Shown: positions 1 through 7,292, counted from the stretch's first letter. The stretch is 21,429 nt of DNA from an uncultured Candidatus Saccharibacteria bacterium (GCA_938042065.1 CALISG010000004.1:1-21429); one strand, 5' to 3'. Made by a program: numbers and translations. Notes: a model not told the origin generated them from the sequence alone.

Positions 1-818
1 GAATCACTGGCAAAAACGGCCGGTTTCATGCGCGAAACATGCTTGATTACAAGACATCTATCGTTGCTGGCACCTCGCCTAATCAAGCTATTTCCGAAGT
101 TCACGGCGTACCTGTTTTTCGAACAATTGACGATATCAAAAAACGTTTTGCCATTGATATTTCCGTAATTTTTGTGCCAGCGCCGCACGCCAAAGCCGCT
201 ATTTTAGAGGCTATTCAGGCGCAAATCCCGCTCATCGTCTGTATCACCGAAGGCGTACCAGTGCATGATATGCTAGAGATTAAGCAAAAACTACACCGTA
301 GCCATTCGGTTTTAATCGGTCCGAATTGCCCCGGCGTGCTATTACCAGGCAGACAGCTGATGGGTATCATTCCAGCGTCACTGGCAGCACCTGGCGATAC
401 AGCAATCGTCAGCCGCAGCGGCACCCTTACTTATGAAGCAATGTCGCTATTGACGCAGGCTGGTTTCGGACAGCGATACATCATCGGTATCGGCGGTGAT
501 ATGATTAGCGGCAACAGTTTTGTCGATTGTTTACAGTTATTTCAAAACGACCCTAGCGTTAAACGTATAGTAATGATCGGCGAAATCGGCGGCATTAGCG
601 AAATTACGGCAGCTGATTACATTAAGCAATCTATTAGTAAGCCAGTTTACGCTTATATCGCTGGACATAGCGCTCCTAATGGCGTCCAGATGGGACACGC
701 TGGCGCTATCCTCGGTACTAACGCGCTTGAGTCAGCGGCTGCTAAAACGGCTTATTTACAGCAAGCTGGCACTATCACTGCCAACTCAATTAGCCAGCTT
801 ATTCAAAAAATAAAGTGA
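1..818 (+). CDS. sucD: Succinyl-CoA ligase (ADP/GDP-forming) alpha subunit, 5' end cut by window
   Basis: This subunit binds CoA and carries the phospho-histidine of the reversible reaction succinyl-CoA + NDP + Pi = succinate + CoA + NTP, working with a SucC beta subunit not seen here. The reading frame is open from base 3 (reading ITGKNGRFH) and lines up with the GFTGSQGTFH region of E. coli SucD, so roughly 10-15 N-terminal residues lie outside the window; the ATG at 39 is internal. Family landmarks are GPNCPGV, SRSGTLTYEA, GIGGD, MIGEIGG and MGHAGAI, whose His (codon 696-698) is the phosphorylated residue. The gene ends in TGA only 12 nt before the glycosyltransferase gene. The family call is firm. 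Its metabolic role is less clear, since a complete TCA cycle is not expected in this lineage; substrate-level ATP formation is possible. Confidence 0.93.
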   Translation, partial: ITGKNGRFHARNMLDYKTSIVAGTSPNQAISEVHGVPVFRTIDDIKKRFAIDISVIFVPAPHAKAAILEAIQAQIPLIVCITEGVPVHDMLEIKQKLHRSHSVLIGPNCPGVLLPGRQLMGIIPASLAAPGDTAIVSRSGTLTYEAMSLLTQAGFGQRYIIGIGGDMISGNSFVDCLQLFQNDPSVKRIVMIGEIGGISEITAADYIKQSISKPVYAYIAGHSAPNGVQMGHAGAILGTNALESAAAKTAYLQQAGTITANSISQLIQKIK

Positions 819-824
819 TATAAT
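816..824 (+). promoter_or_regulatory. Extended -10 promoter of the glycosyltransferase operon
   Basis: TGATATAAT is a perfect extended -10 element that overlaps the sucD stop codon. The ATG at 831 lies 6 nt after the hexamer, so transcription would start at or next to the A of the ATG. There is no good -35 and no Shine-Dalgarno sequence in the preceding 20 nt, which points to a leaderless mRNA. This is inferred from sequence only. Confidence 0.6.
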
Positions 825-830
825 TAGCCT

Positions 831-1772
831 ATGAAGACCATTACCGTTCTAATACCAGCCTACAACGAAGAAGCGGTGTTGCCGCAGTTATTCGCGCGTC
901 TAAAAGATTTGCAAAAAACGATCAAAAAATACCGCCTAGAGCTGCTATTTATCAACGATGGCAGTAGTGATGACACCTTGACTATGATTCAAAGAGAAGC
1001 CAAAAAGAATTCTTCAATTGCTTATGTTAATCTATCGCGCAATTTTGGCAAGGAAGCTGGCATGCTAGCTGGCTTTGATTACGCCAAAGGCGATGCAGTA
1101 GTAATTATCGACGCTGACTTACAAGACCCGCCCGAGCTAATCCCGCAAATGATTGAGCTCTGGGAACAAGGCTACGATGATGTTTACGCGCGGCGCCGTA
1201 GCCGCCAGGGTGAAACTTGGCTCAAGAAAAAAACCAGCGAGTGGTACTACCGTATTTTGCAAAAGTCGACGCGGATTCCAATTCAGCGCGATACTGGCGA
1301 TTTTCGCTTGCTTGATCGGCGCTGTGTTGAAGCTCTCAAGCTGCTGCGCGAATCGCAGCGCAACACCAAAGCCCTTTTTAGCTGGATTGGCTTCAACAAA
1401 AAAGAGTTGCTCTACGATCGCGACCCACGCGCTGCCGGCGATACCAAATGGAACTACAGTAGACTGGTTAATCTCGCTATTGACGGTATCACCAGTTTCA
1501 CCACGGCACCGCTGCGAATGTCGTCGATTTTGGGAATGATTATATCATGCGGTGCATTTTTGTATATTCTTTATCTGCTAATTCGACCCCTATTCGGCGT
1601 ACCTACTGGCGCTGGTTATTCATCGCTAATGGCAGTAATTTTGTTTCTAGGCGGCATCCAGCTGATTAGTCTAGGTATTATCGGCGAGTACGTTGCTCGA
1701 ATTTTTAGCGAGTCCAAGAACCGGCCTGGCTACTTTGTCGAGGAATATCACGAGGCTAAGCGTGAAAAATAA
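831..1772 (+). CDS. GT2 polyprenyl-phosphate glycosyltransferase (GtrB/DPM1-like)
   Basis: A 313-residue family 2 glycosyltransferase. It probably moves a sugar from a nucleotide donor to undecaprenyl phosphate on the inner face of the membrane. The N-terminal GT-A domain shows PAYNEE (residues 10-14), INDGSSDDT, and DADLQDPPE with the metal-binding DAD at 94-96. RDTGDFRLLDRR is typical of the GtrB/DPM1 group. Two C-terminal membrane helices lie at about 231-253 and 264-287, followed by the usual GEYVARIF segment. The next gene encodes a GtrA-like protein and overlaps this one by 11 bp, the classic GtrB-GtrA pairing. An upstream extended -10 suggests that this gene starts its own, possibly leaderless, transcript. 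The sugar cannot be deduced. Confidence 0.92.
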   Translation: MKTITVLIPAYNEEAVLPQLFARLKDLQKTIKKYRLELLFINDGSSDDTLTMIQREAKKNSSIAYVNLSRNFGKEAGMLAGFDYAKGDAVVIIDADLQDPPELIPQMIELWEQGYDDVYARRRSRQGETWLKKKTSEWYYRILQKSTRIPIQRDTGDFRLLDRRCVEALKLLRESQRNTKALFSWIGFNKKELLYDRDPRAAGDTKWNYSRLVNLAIDGITSFTTAPLRMSSILGMIISCGAFLYILYLLIRPLFGVPTGAGYSSLMAVILFLGGIQLISLGIIGEYVARIFSESKNRPGYFVEEYHEAKREK

Positions 1773-2172
1773 GGCGCAAATTGGCCGTTTCGCTATCGTT
1801 GGTACAGCAAATACGATAATTGATTTTGGGCTATTATTTTTACTAACCTTTCTAGGACTACCGAAACTAGCCGCCAATACTGTCTCGACCGGTACTGCCT
1901 TTGTTTTTAGCTTTTTCGCTAACAAAAAGTACACTTTCAAATCCACTAGCAAAAATATCAAATATGAGATAGTGTCTTTTGTGATTGTTACGCTATTCGG
2001 CTTGTGGGTGATCCAAAACGGTATGATTTGGCTGACTACGCCGCTAATCAAAAACCTCATAACTAACGAACAAATTTCCTTATTTGTTGCTAAATTATTT
2101 GCCACGGCCGTCTCTTTGATTTGGAATTATTGCCTATACGAGCGAATTGTTTTCAGAAAGGAATCATCATGA
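1762..2172 (+). CDS. GtrA-like family membrane protein
   Basis: A 136-residue protein with four predicted membrane helices, matching the GtrA/DPMS family often proposed to help flip polyprenyl-linked sugars or to assist the partner GT2. The opening RFAIVGTANTIIDFGLLFLL, the FFANKKYTF segment and the C-terminal WNYCLYERIVF are family hallmarks. I chose the GTG at 1762 rather than the ATG at 1693: it has a GAGG 6 nt upstream, gives the usual family length, and begins just before the conserved IGRFAIVGT. The ATG choice would add 23 residues overlapping the GT2 gene. It overlaps GT2 by 11 bp at its start and the next gene by ATGA at its end, so translation is probably coupled. Confidence 0.9.
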   Translation: MKNKAQIGRFAIVGTANTIIDFGLLFLLTFLGLPKLAANTVSTGTAFVFSFFANKKYTFKSTSKNIKYEIVSFVIVTLFGLWVIQNGMIWLTTPLIKNLITNEQISLFVAKLFATAVSLIWNYCLYERIVFRKESS

Positions 2173-3260
2173 GTCATATCGCTATCGATGCCCGCGTTAT
2201 CAACTCTGGGACTGGTACTTACGTGGTTAAGTTGCTAGAATATTTGCAAAAAATCGACCGCCACAATACTTATAGCGTACTCATGCCAACCAAAGATAAA
2301 GATTATTGGCAGCCAACTAACTCGAATTTTAACGTCCTAACTATCGATTTCAAAAACTATTCATTAGCTGAACAACTTGGTTTCAAAACCTTTCTAGATG
2401 ACCTCAGCCCAGATTTGGTGCATTTTTGCATGCCACAGCAGCCAATCCGATATCGCGGCAAGCACGTCACTACCGTTCATGACATGACACTACTCAATAC
2501 TTATAATTCCGACAAGAATTGGCTAGTTTTTCACGCTAAACAACTGGTTGGCCGCTGGGTATTCAAGAAAATTGCCAAAACTAGCCAGCATATCATCACC
2601 GTGTCAAACACTACCAAACGCGAATATCAAGCATTCTGCGGGATAGCTGATGATAAAATTACAACGATTTATGAAGCTGCCGAGATTCATCAGGGCAGCC
2701 TACAGCCATACAAAACACCGTTTACGCGTTTTATTGCTTATGTCGGCCAGCAGCCTGATTACAAAAATATCCGCCGTTTGGGCGACGCCCACCAAAAACT
2801 ACTACAAAAGTACCCCGACCTCGGATTAGTGCTAGTTGGCCGGATTAACGCTGCCACTCAGCGCAACAAAGACTATTTTGAATCAAAAAAGTACAAAAAT
2901 ATTCACTTCACCGGCTTTATACCTGATGCTGAGCGCGACTGGATTTTTACTCGGTCGCTAGCATATGTCTTCCCGTCGCTGCTCGAGGGCTTCGGCTTGC
3001 CGCCATTGGAAGCAATGGCCTACGGTACGCCAGTTGTTTCCAGCAATGCTTCTTGCATGCCAGAAATTCTCGGCGACGCGGCAATATACTTTGATCCGCT
3101 TGATATTGAGGACATTGCCAGCAAGATTGATACCGTTATTACCGATAAATCACTGCGTAATACTTTGTCTAAAAAAGGCAAGCAACAAGTGGCTAAGTAT
3201 TCTTGGCGGCGAATGGCCGAGCAAACTTTGCAAATTTATGAAAATGCTATTAACAGCTAG
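2169..3260 (+). CDS. GT4-family glycosyltransferase
   Basis: A 363-residue GT-B fold glycosyltransferase of family 4, expected in the cytoplasm or at the inner face of the membrane, and likely to extend a surface glycan or glycolipid. The N-terminal half has SGTGTYVVKLLEYL and VHFCMPQQP; the C-terminal half has YVGQQPDYKNIRRL and the EX7E donor-site motif in EGFGLPPLEAMAYGTPVV. The start is the ATG at 2169, which forms an ATGA overlap with the GtrA stop and has AAAGGA upstream at 2157-2162; a longer ATG at 2121 would run back into the GtrA gene. Its stop overlaps that of the convergent Tim44-like gene in the palindrome CTAG. The acceptor and the sugar are unknown. Confidence 0.9.
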   Translation: MSHIAIDARVINSGTGTYVVKLLEYLQKIDRHNTYSVLMPTKDKDYWQPTNSNFNVLTIDFKNYSLAEQLGFKTFLDDLSPDLVHFCMPQQPIRYRGKHVTTVHDMTLLNTYNSDKNWLVFHAKQLVGRWVFKKIAKTSQHIITVSNTTKREYQAFCGIADDKITTIYEAAEIHQGSLQPYKTPFTRFIAYVGQQPDYKNIRRLGDAHQKLLQKYPDLGLVLVGRINAATQRNKDYFESKKYKNIHFTGFIPDAERDWIFTRSLAYVFPSLLEGFGLPPLEAMAYGTPVVSSNASCMPEILGDAAIYFDPLDIEDIASKIDTVITDKSLRNTLSKKGKQQVAKYSWRRMAEQTLQIYENAINS

Positions 3261-4609
3261 AGTCTCATTTCTTTGAAGGCTTTTTGCGCTAAATCATACA
3301 TAGTTTGGTACACAGCGATATCGGCGCCCTGCTCGGCTGTGTGCAGATAAATCACGTTATCAACAACCTCGATTGAGACTTCGAAACCGAGCGCTGCCAA
3401 TTGCTCCATGTACGTCGGGTTGATCAGCTCAAAGCTAGCTGCTTGGTCGGTATTAGAAGCATACACCTCGTATAACTCATTGAACTTACCCCACTCCATT
3501 TCGACTTTTTCCAGACCGCGAACACCGCCGAAACGCATCATTTTCTTGCGGCGAACAATAATTTGGCCGTAATCTTTCGGTACGTTAATTTGAGCGATAA
3601 CTACTGATGAGCTATCAGTGGCGCGCTGGTAAGTATACAATTGCACCAGCAATGATTCTTTATACAAGCCGACCACATGGTTATTAATATCTGATGTACC
3701 AAATTGCGCACCGTTAAATAGTTGCCCGCGCTTTGGTATAAACAGCCAGCCCATATCAGCGCTATAGCAATAATTATTCTGGCGGGCAAATTGATCGATT
3801 TGCGGATTATACATCGCTGGGTTAGCTGTCGCCTGATCGACGCCGTCTAATAACCAATCTTTGCCATGGCGGCGGAATCGCCAATATTCAGTGAACATAC
3901 TATTGTCGGTAAATAATGTCTGATTGGTAGCATTATCGACCAGCGAATCTTTAGCGCTCGCCGAAAAGCCAATCGTTACTGTATCTTGGCTATCATCAGG
4001 CGAATCTAACATATCAACCACCTCGGCGTCGTTCACTACGATATCCGACATTTGGTTTGTCCGATTCATTAGCTGTAGCGTATAAATCATCAAACCAGCA
4101 TGATAAGCATAATTTTCGGTGGTATAGGCTTTAATCGCTTCGCTATCTTGTTTCGCCCAATCGCTTTGGTAGCGCAGGAATACTTGCTTGGCGTGATCGA
4201 TTATTTGTTGTTCGTTCCATACCGGATCGGCAGCGCTAGCTTGCGTAAGTTTATCGCGCAAGAACTTACTTTGTTTGATCTTATTAAACGCCTCGTAAAG
4301 TCCAGTAATCATACCGATGAGCGCGCCTAGGGCGATAGTTACACCCACCCAGCCTCTAGCAATCAACACGAAGGTTATTACTATCAAGACAAAACCAATC
4401 ACGTTCGCAGCCACAAACCGCGTACCTTCTTGGCCTATGTGTTTGCGCAGCGCCGAACCGATACAATAAGCCGGCACGAAGCCAATCATCGCTATACCGG
4501 CCAGCAAACCGCCACCTCCGCCGCCGCCAGAACCACCACCCGAGCCGCCTGATCCGCCGCCGCCAGCACGAGCAAAGAGCTCGATATTTGTCAAAAATAA
4601 ATGTTCCAT
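3257..4609 (-). CDS. Tim44-like domain membrane protein with Gly-rich N-terminus
   Basis: A 450-residue protein. After about 13 residues comes a Gly/Ser tract (about residues 15-34), then hydrophobic segments at about 35-52, 67-85 and 89-107. A soluble region at about 130-270 has the look of the Tim44-like/NTF2-type fold (QQIIDHAKQVFLRYQSDW at the start, EYWRFRRHGKDWLLDGVD at the end). The remaining 180 residues match nothing I recognise. The ELFARAGGGG start may be part of a signal or anchor segment. AAGGAG lies 4 nt before the ATG. The gene is 33 nt downstream of lemA and probably co-transcribed with it, a pairing seen in Patescibacteria. The function is unknown; a membrane or protein-quality role is a guess. 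No terminator is visible before the overlapping convergent gene. Confidence 0.75.
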   Translation of the reverse strand: MEHLFLTNIELFARAGGGGSGGSGGGSGGGGGGGLLAGIAMIGFVPAYCIGSALRKHIGQEGTRFVAANVIGFVLIVITFVLIARGWVGVTIALGALIGMITGLYEAFNKIKQSKFLRDKLTQASAADPVWNEQQIIDHAKQVFLRYQSDWAKQDSEAIKAYTTENYAYHAGLMIYTLQLMNRTNQMSDIVVNDAEVVDMLDSPDDSQDTVTIGFSASAKDSLVDNATNQTLFTDNSMFTEYWRFRRHGKDWLLDGVDQATANPAMYNPQIDQFARQNNYCYSADMGWLFIPKRGQLFNGAQFGTSDINNHVVGLYKESLLVQLYTYQRATDSSSVVIAQINVPKDYGQIIVRRKKMMRFGGVRGLEKVEMEWGKFNELYEVYASNTDQAASFELINPTYMEQLAALGFEVSIEVVDNVIYLHTAEQGADIAVYQTMYDLAQKAFKEMRL

Positions 4610-4642
4610 CGAGCTCCTTACTTTTAATTTATTATTTTATAA

Positions 4643-5221
4643 TTAAAATTTGACTTCAACTGGCTTTTCAATTGCTGCCCGTTCGCTTTCGCTAACGTCG
4701 AAGAATTCTTTGTCGGCGTTAAATCCTAGCATTCCAGCGAAAATATTAGTCGGGAAAACCTTGCGCTTGGTATTGAATTGGGTGACGTTGGCGTTGTAGA
4801 AACGGCGCGAAGCAGCAATTTTATCCTCGGTGTCGGTAATTTGCGCTTGTAGCTCCATGAAGTTGCTAGAAGCTTTCAGCTCCGGATAATTTTCGGATAC
4901 CGCGAACAAGCTTTTCAGCGCCATAGTTAATTCACCGTCGGCCTTGGCTGCTTCAGCCGGGTGTGTTGCCGACATGATAGCCGAGCGCGCCTCGGTGACT
5001 TTTTCGAAAACGCCACTCTCGTGCGCCGCGTAACCTTTAACAGTTTCAACGAGGTTCGGGATTAAGTCGGCGCGGCGCTTCAACTGCACCGAAATACCGC
5101 TCCACGACTCGTCAGTTTTGATATTTAGCTTGACCAAGCTATTATACATGCCGATTACCGCGCCGATCACGACAACCAGCAGGATAACCACCACCGCTAC
5201 GATTATTAGTACAGCAGCCAT
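4643..5221 (-). CDS. lemA: LemA family protein
   Basis: A 192-residue membrane-anchored protein. A single N-terminal helix (residues 4-26) is followed by the long helical LemA domain: YNSLVKLNIKTDESWSGI, LKRRADLIPNLVETVKGYA, FEKVTEARSA, then NFMELQAQITDTEDKIAASR and the YNANVTQFNTKRKVFPTNI segment. This is the full canonical pattern and a normal length. The molecular role of LemA proteins is unsettled. AAAGGA lies about 7 nt before the ATG. It has its own promoter (-10 at 5249-5254) and appears to form a two-gene unit with the Tim44-like gene downstream. Confidence 0.95.
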   Translation of the reverse strand: MAAVLIIVAVVVILLVVVIGAVIGMYNSLVKLNIKTDESWSGISVQLKRRADLIPNLVETVKGYAAHESGVFEKVTEARSAIMSATHPAEAAKADGELTMALKSLFAVSENYPELKASSNFMELQAQITDTEDKIAASRRFYNANVTQFNTKRKVFPTNIFAGMLGFNADKEFFDVSESERAAIEKPVEVKF

Positions 5222-5248
5222 ACTCCAATCCTTTCCTTTATACTTATG

Positions 5249-5277
5249 ATTATACCGCTAAGAGCTCGCTTGCGCAA
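5249..5277 (-). promoter_or_regulatory. lemA promoter
   Basis: On the - strand, TTGCGC (5272-5277) and a perfect TATAAT (5249-5254) are separated by 17 nt. The -35 lies in the last codons of jag. The predicted leader of about 20 nt contains the lemA Shine-Dalgarno sequence. This would uncouple lemA expression from the jag-yidC transcript. Confidence 0.6.
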
Positions 5278-5719
5278 TAATAATATAGCGCTGGCGGCCC
5301 TCGCCTTCAGAGTAAGTGCGAATATCACTGTATTCAGCCGCTATCCGGTGAACAATCCGGCGATCAGCAGCGTTAATATGAGCAACATGCGAATCGCCGG
5401 TGCGGCGCACTTCTTCGATCCAACCGCGAGCCTTTTCGGCAATTTTTTCTTCGCGCTGCTTCTTATAGCCGGCAATGTCGACGATAACGCGGGTAACCGC
5501 CGCATTATTATTGCGCAGCACTGTCGATACCATGTATTGCAAGCTGCGTAGCGTCTCGGCATTACGGCCAATCAAAATACTATTGAGGTCGCTACTGGCA
5601 ATGTCAATCGATAAAATATCATCCTGATAGCTAGTCTCGACCTCTATATTTTCGCCAAAAAATGACAAAATATCCTCGACAAATTTTTTAGCATAGGCAA
5701 TTGACTGTTCTTTATCCAT
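5258..5719 (-). CDS. jag: Jag/KhpB RNA-binding protein (KH + R3H)
   Basis: A 153-residue cytoplasmic RNA-binding protein. An N-terminal KH-type domain (about residues 25-80, with LIGRNAETLRSLQYMVSTVL) is followed by an R3H domain (about 85-150: DIAGYKKQREEKIAEKAR, then NAADRRIVHRIAAEY and a terminal GEGRQRYIIIA). The N-terminal Jag_N domain found in longer homologues is absent; only about 20 residues precede the KH domain. It lies 12 nt downstream of yidC with an AAAGGAG Shine-Dalgarno sequence, the usual order in this block. Related proteins bind many mRNAs and sRNAs and influence cell wall growth; that role here is by homology. Confidence 0.92.
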   Translation of the reverse strand: MDKEQSIAYAKKFVEDILSFFGENIEVETSYQDDILSIDIASSDLNSILIGRNAETLRSLQYMVSTVLRNNNAAVTRVIVDIAGYKKQREEKIAEKARGWIEEVRRTGDSHVAHINAADRRIVHRIAAEYSDIRTYSEGEGRQRYIIIAQASS

Positions 5720-5731
5720 ACTTCTCCTTTC

Positions 5732-6658
5732 CTACTTCGCCTTAATCCGCGTGATGTGCGCTTCTTTAGCTTTTTTCTCGCGGGTTTTGGCTTTTTTCGA
5801 TTTTTTGGGAGCGCTAGCCTCTTCGGCAATTTCGTGCATTTCTTCAACATCTTTTTGCAGCAAGAAATGCTGCTGAGCGGCCGCCACCAAGTTAGACGCC
5901 GTGTAGTAAAGCGCCAATGCTCCTGGCAGCCCCACCATAATCAAAAACATCATTACCGGCATAACCTTCATCATGCCGCGCGTCATAATACCGCTCATCT
6001 CGGTCGGATCGGCCTCTTTGCCTTCGGCTGCTTCTTTCATCAGATCGCGGAAACGCTTTTGGTTTTTGCCAGCAGTTGGCGCGGTTTGCTTAGTGATAAT
6101 ATACTGAGTAATTGCCGATACGGCCGCCAAAGCCAACAAGAAAAAGTCAATGCCGTGGTTGCTAAAAGTTGTCTTGGTTAAATCGATAAATCCGAGCATT
6201 GTATGATTGAAATTAGCTGGATTTTGGATAATCGACTGAATAACATCGATATTTTTGATTGGCTCGTAAAGGTATTGGCTAATCACTTCGCTTTTGAGAG
6301 AGATAATGATTCTAATCACCTGGTAAAGTCCAATAAATACCGGCAACTGGATGATCAACACTAATACTGAACGCATCGGCTTAATACCGTAGCGTTTATA
6401 TAGTTCCATTTGCTGCATAGCCTCGGCCTGGCGGTCGCCTTTGGTGTTTTTCTTAATCTTAGCCAACTCCGGCTGCATTTTGCGCATCAGCTTGGTTTGG
6501 TTGAGCTGGCTTTTGATCAGCGGATACATCACAAACCGCAGAATAATCGTAAAGATAATAATCGCCAGCCCGAAATCGTGCCACGGAATGATACTATACA
6601 ATAACATTAGCGCGTTAAAAATCGGCTGGACAATCAATAATTGGAATAAATCATGCAT
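5732..6658 (-). CDS. yidC: Membrane protein insertase YidC/Oxa1
   Basis: A 308-residue insertase that places proteins in the cytoplasmic membrane, alone or with SecYEG. The conserved core runs from FGLAIIIFTIILRFVMYPL through KMQPELAKIKKNTKGDRQ and LVLIIQLPVFIGLYQVIR to MPVMMFLIMVGLPGALALYYTASNL. The tail is Lys-rich (about residues 280-308), as in YidC proteins that contact ribosomes. It has the short Gram-positive type layout, without the large periplasmic domain of proteobacteria. I chose the ATG at 6658, which has GAGG 5 nt upstream; a TTG nine codons earlier at 6685 keeps the frame but itself overlaps the leader AGGAG. It lies between rnpA and jag as expected. Confidence 0.95.
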   Translation of the reverse strand: MHDLFQLLIVQPIFNALMLLYSIIPWHDFGLAIIIFTIILRFVMYPLIKSQLNQTKLMRKMQPELAKIKKNTKGDRQAEAMQQMELYKRYGIKPMRSVLVLIIQLPVFIGLYQVIRIIISLKSEVISQYLYEPIKNIDVIQSIIQNPANFNHTMLGFIDLTKTTFSNHGIDFFLLALAAVSAITQYIITKQTAPTAGKNQKRFRDLMKEAAEGKEADPTEMSGIMTRGMMKVMPVMMFLIMVGLPGALALYYTASNLVAAAQQHFLLQKDVEEMHEIAEEASAPKKSKKAKTREKKAKEAHITRIKAK

Positions 6659-6700
6659 AAAAGCCTCGTATTCTCCTCTCGGCAAGTACTTATCTATACC

Positions 6701-6709
6701 ATTATATCA
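6701..6709 (-). promoter_or_regulatory. Extended -10 promoter of yidC
   Basis: On the - strand, TGATATAAT is a perfect extended -10 in the rnpA-yidC gap. No good -35 is seen at 17 nt, as is usual for extended -10 promoters. The predicted leader is about 36 nt and contains the yidC Shine-Dalgarno sequence, so yidC-jag can be transcribed apart from rnpA. Confidence 0.6.
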
Positions 6710-6732
6710 TCTCTTTGGCTGGCAACTACCGA

Positions 6733-6775
6733 ATCAAGCGATGATTTGTGCAAAAATAGCATCAAGCGATGATTT
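6733..6775. repeat. Short direct repeat across the rnpA 3' end
   Basis: The 15-mer ATCAAGCGATGATTT occurs at 6733-6747 and 6761-6775, offset by 28 bp. On the - strand the upstream copy encodes KSSLDA of RnpA. The second copy is read in another frame and supplies the final IIA and the TGA stop. It looks like a small local duplication that reset the RnpA C-terminus. Confidence 0.7.
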
Positions 6776-7075
6776 CAGATCGCCAGGCGCCAAACTTAAC
6801 GCTTCGCCGTTGGTAACAATCACTGCGATATCGACGTTTTTAACACGAGGTAAAACATCAATCCGTAAGCGTTCATAAACGCGTCGGCGGATACGATTGC
6901 GCCCAACTGCTGATTTATGAACTTTTTTACTAATTACTACTGCAAAGCGTGGCTGCTGGCGGCGGGGATTGGTAATATATCTGACCGTGAAATAACGCGA
7001 CCTAACTGCTTGGCCGTTTTTGTATAAAAATTTCAAGCTGCCATGCCCGTGAAACCGATATTTTGACGCAATCAT
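6734..7075 (-). CDS. rnpA: Ribonuclease P protein component
   Basis: A 113-residue basic protein that binds RNase P RNA and helps mature the 5' ends of tRNAs. The family RNR motif is clear as VGRNRIRRRVYERLR (about residues 57-71), preceded by the central strands VRSRYFTVRYI and FAVVISKKVHKSA. Length is normal. It lies downstream of rpmH and upstream of yidC, as in most bacteria. The C-terminal codons lie in a short direct repeat (6733-6775) that may have altered the last residues. No Shine-Dalgarno sequence precedes the ATG, but a TATAAT ends 12 nt upstream, so a very short leader is likely. Confidence 0.95.
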   Translation of the reverse strand: MIASKYRFHGHGSLKFLYKNGQAVRSRYFTVRYITNPRRQQPRFAVVISKKVHKSAVGRNRIRRRVYERLRIDVLPRVKNVDIAVIVTNGEALSLAPGDLKSSLDAIFAQIIA

Positions 7076-7087
7076 ACAATAAATTCC

Positions 7088-7093
7088 ATTATA
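7088..7093 (-). promoter_or_regulatory. -10 element upstream of rnpA
   Basis: A perfect TATAAT on the - strand, 12 nt before the rnpA ATG, predicting a leader of only about 5-6 nt without a Shine-Dalgarno sequence. The -35 position is weak (GCTAAT at 17 nt) and lies inside the 7097-7123 inverted repeat, so the hairpin sequence and the promoter overlap. Confidence 0.5.
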
Positions 7094-7096
7094 GCA

Positions 7097-7123
7097 AAAT
7101 AGCGCCGAAAATTAGCGCTATTT
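7097..7123 (-). terminator. Hairpin between rpmH and rnpA
   Basis: A perfect 9-bp inverted repeat, AAATAGCGC / GCGCTATTT, with a 9-nt loop. Read on the - strand after rpmH, the stem is followed by TTTTGC, so it resembles a weak intrinsic terminator or attenuator of the rpmH transcript. It is AT-rich at its base and the U-tract is short, so it may instead be an mRNA 3'-end or processing structure. Confidence 0.5.
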
Positions 7124-7144
7124 ACCTGTAGTTACCTCGACTAG

Positions 7145-7282
7145 TTAGAGTGCGATACGAGCACGGCCTTTAGCCTGGCGGCGCTTGAGTACAGCCCGGC
7201 CAGCTTTGGTTGCCCGACGGGCACGGTAGCCGTGCGTCTTGACGCGGTGTCGAGTATGCGGTTGAAAAGTTCGCTTTGGCAT
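7145..7282 (-). CDS. rpmH: 50S ribosomal protein L34
   Basis: A 45-residue, very basic ribosomal protein. The translation begins MPKRTFQPHTRHRVKTHGYR and ends KRRQAKGRARIAL, matching the L34 pattern KRTFQP...THGFRARMATKxGRxVLxRRRxKGRxRL. Its position next to rnpA and facing dnaA across the origin is the conserved bacterial arrangement. There is no Shine-Dalgarno sequence before the ATG. An almost ideal promoter places the predicted transcription start 3-5 nt ahead of it, so the mRNA is probably nearly leaderless. The start is fixed by the MPKRTFQP N-terminus. Confidence 0.96.
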   Translation of the reverse strand: MPKRTFQPHTRHRVKTHGYRARRATKAGRAVLKRRQAKGRARIAL

Positions 7283-7292
7283 AATGATAGCT

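Noticed and set aside
1153..1539. 128-codon + strand frame inside the GT2 gene
   Set aside because: It lies wholly within a well-matched glycosyltransferase in another frame and shows no motif.
2121..2168. Longer N-terminus of the GT4 enzyme from the ATG at 2121
   Set aside because: The added residues lie in the GtrA coding region, do not look like a GT4 start, and the ATG at 2169 has a better ribosome site and an ATGA junction.
6441..6878. 145-codon + strand frame opposite yidC and rnpA
   Set aside because: It is antisense to two conserved housekeeping genes and the yidC promoter and has no family features.
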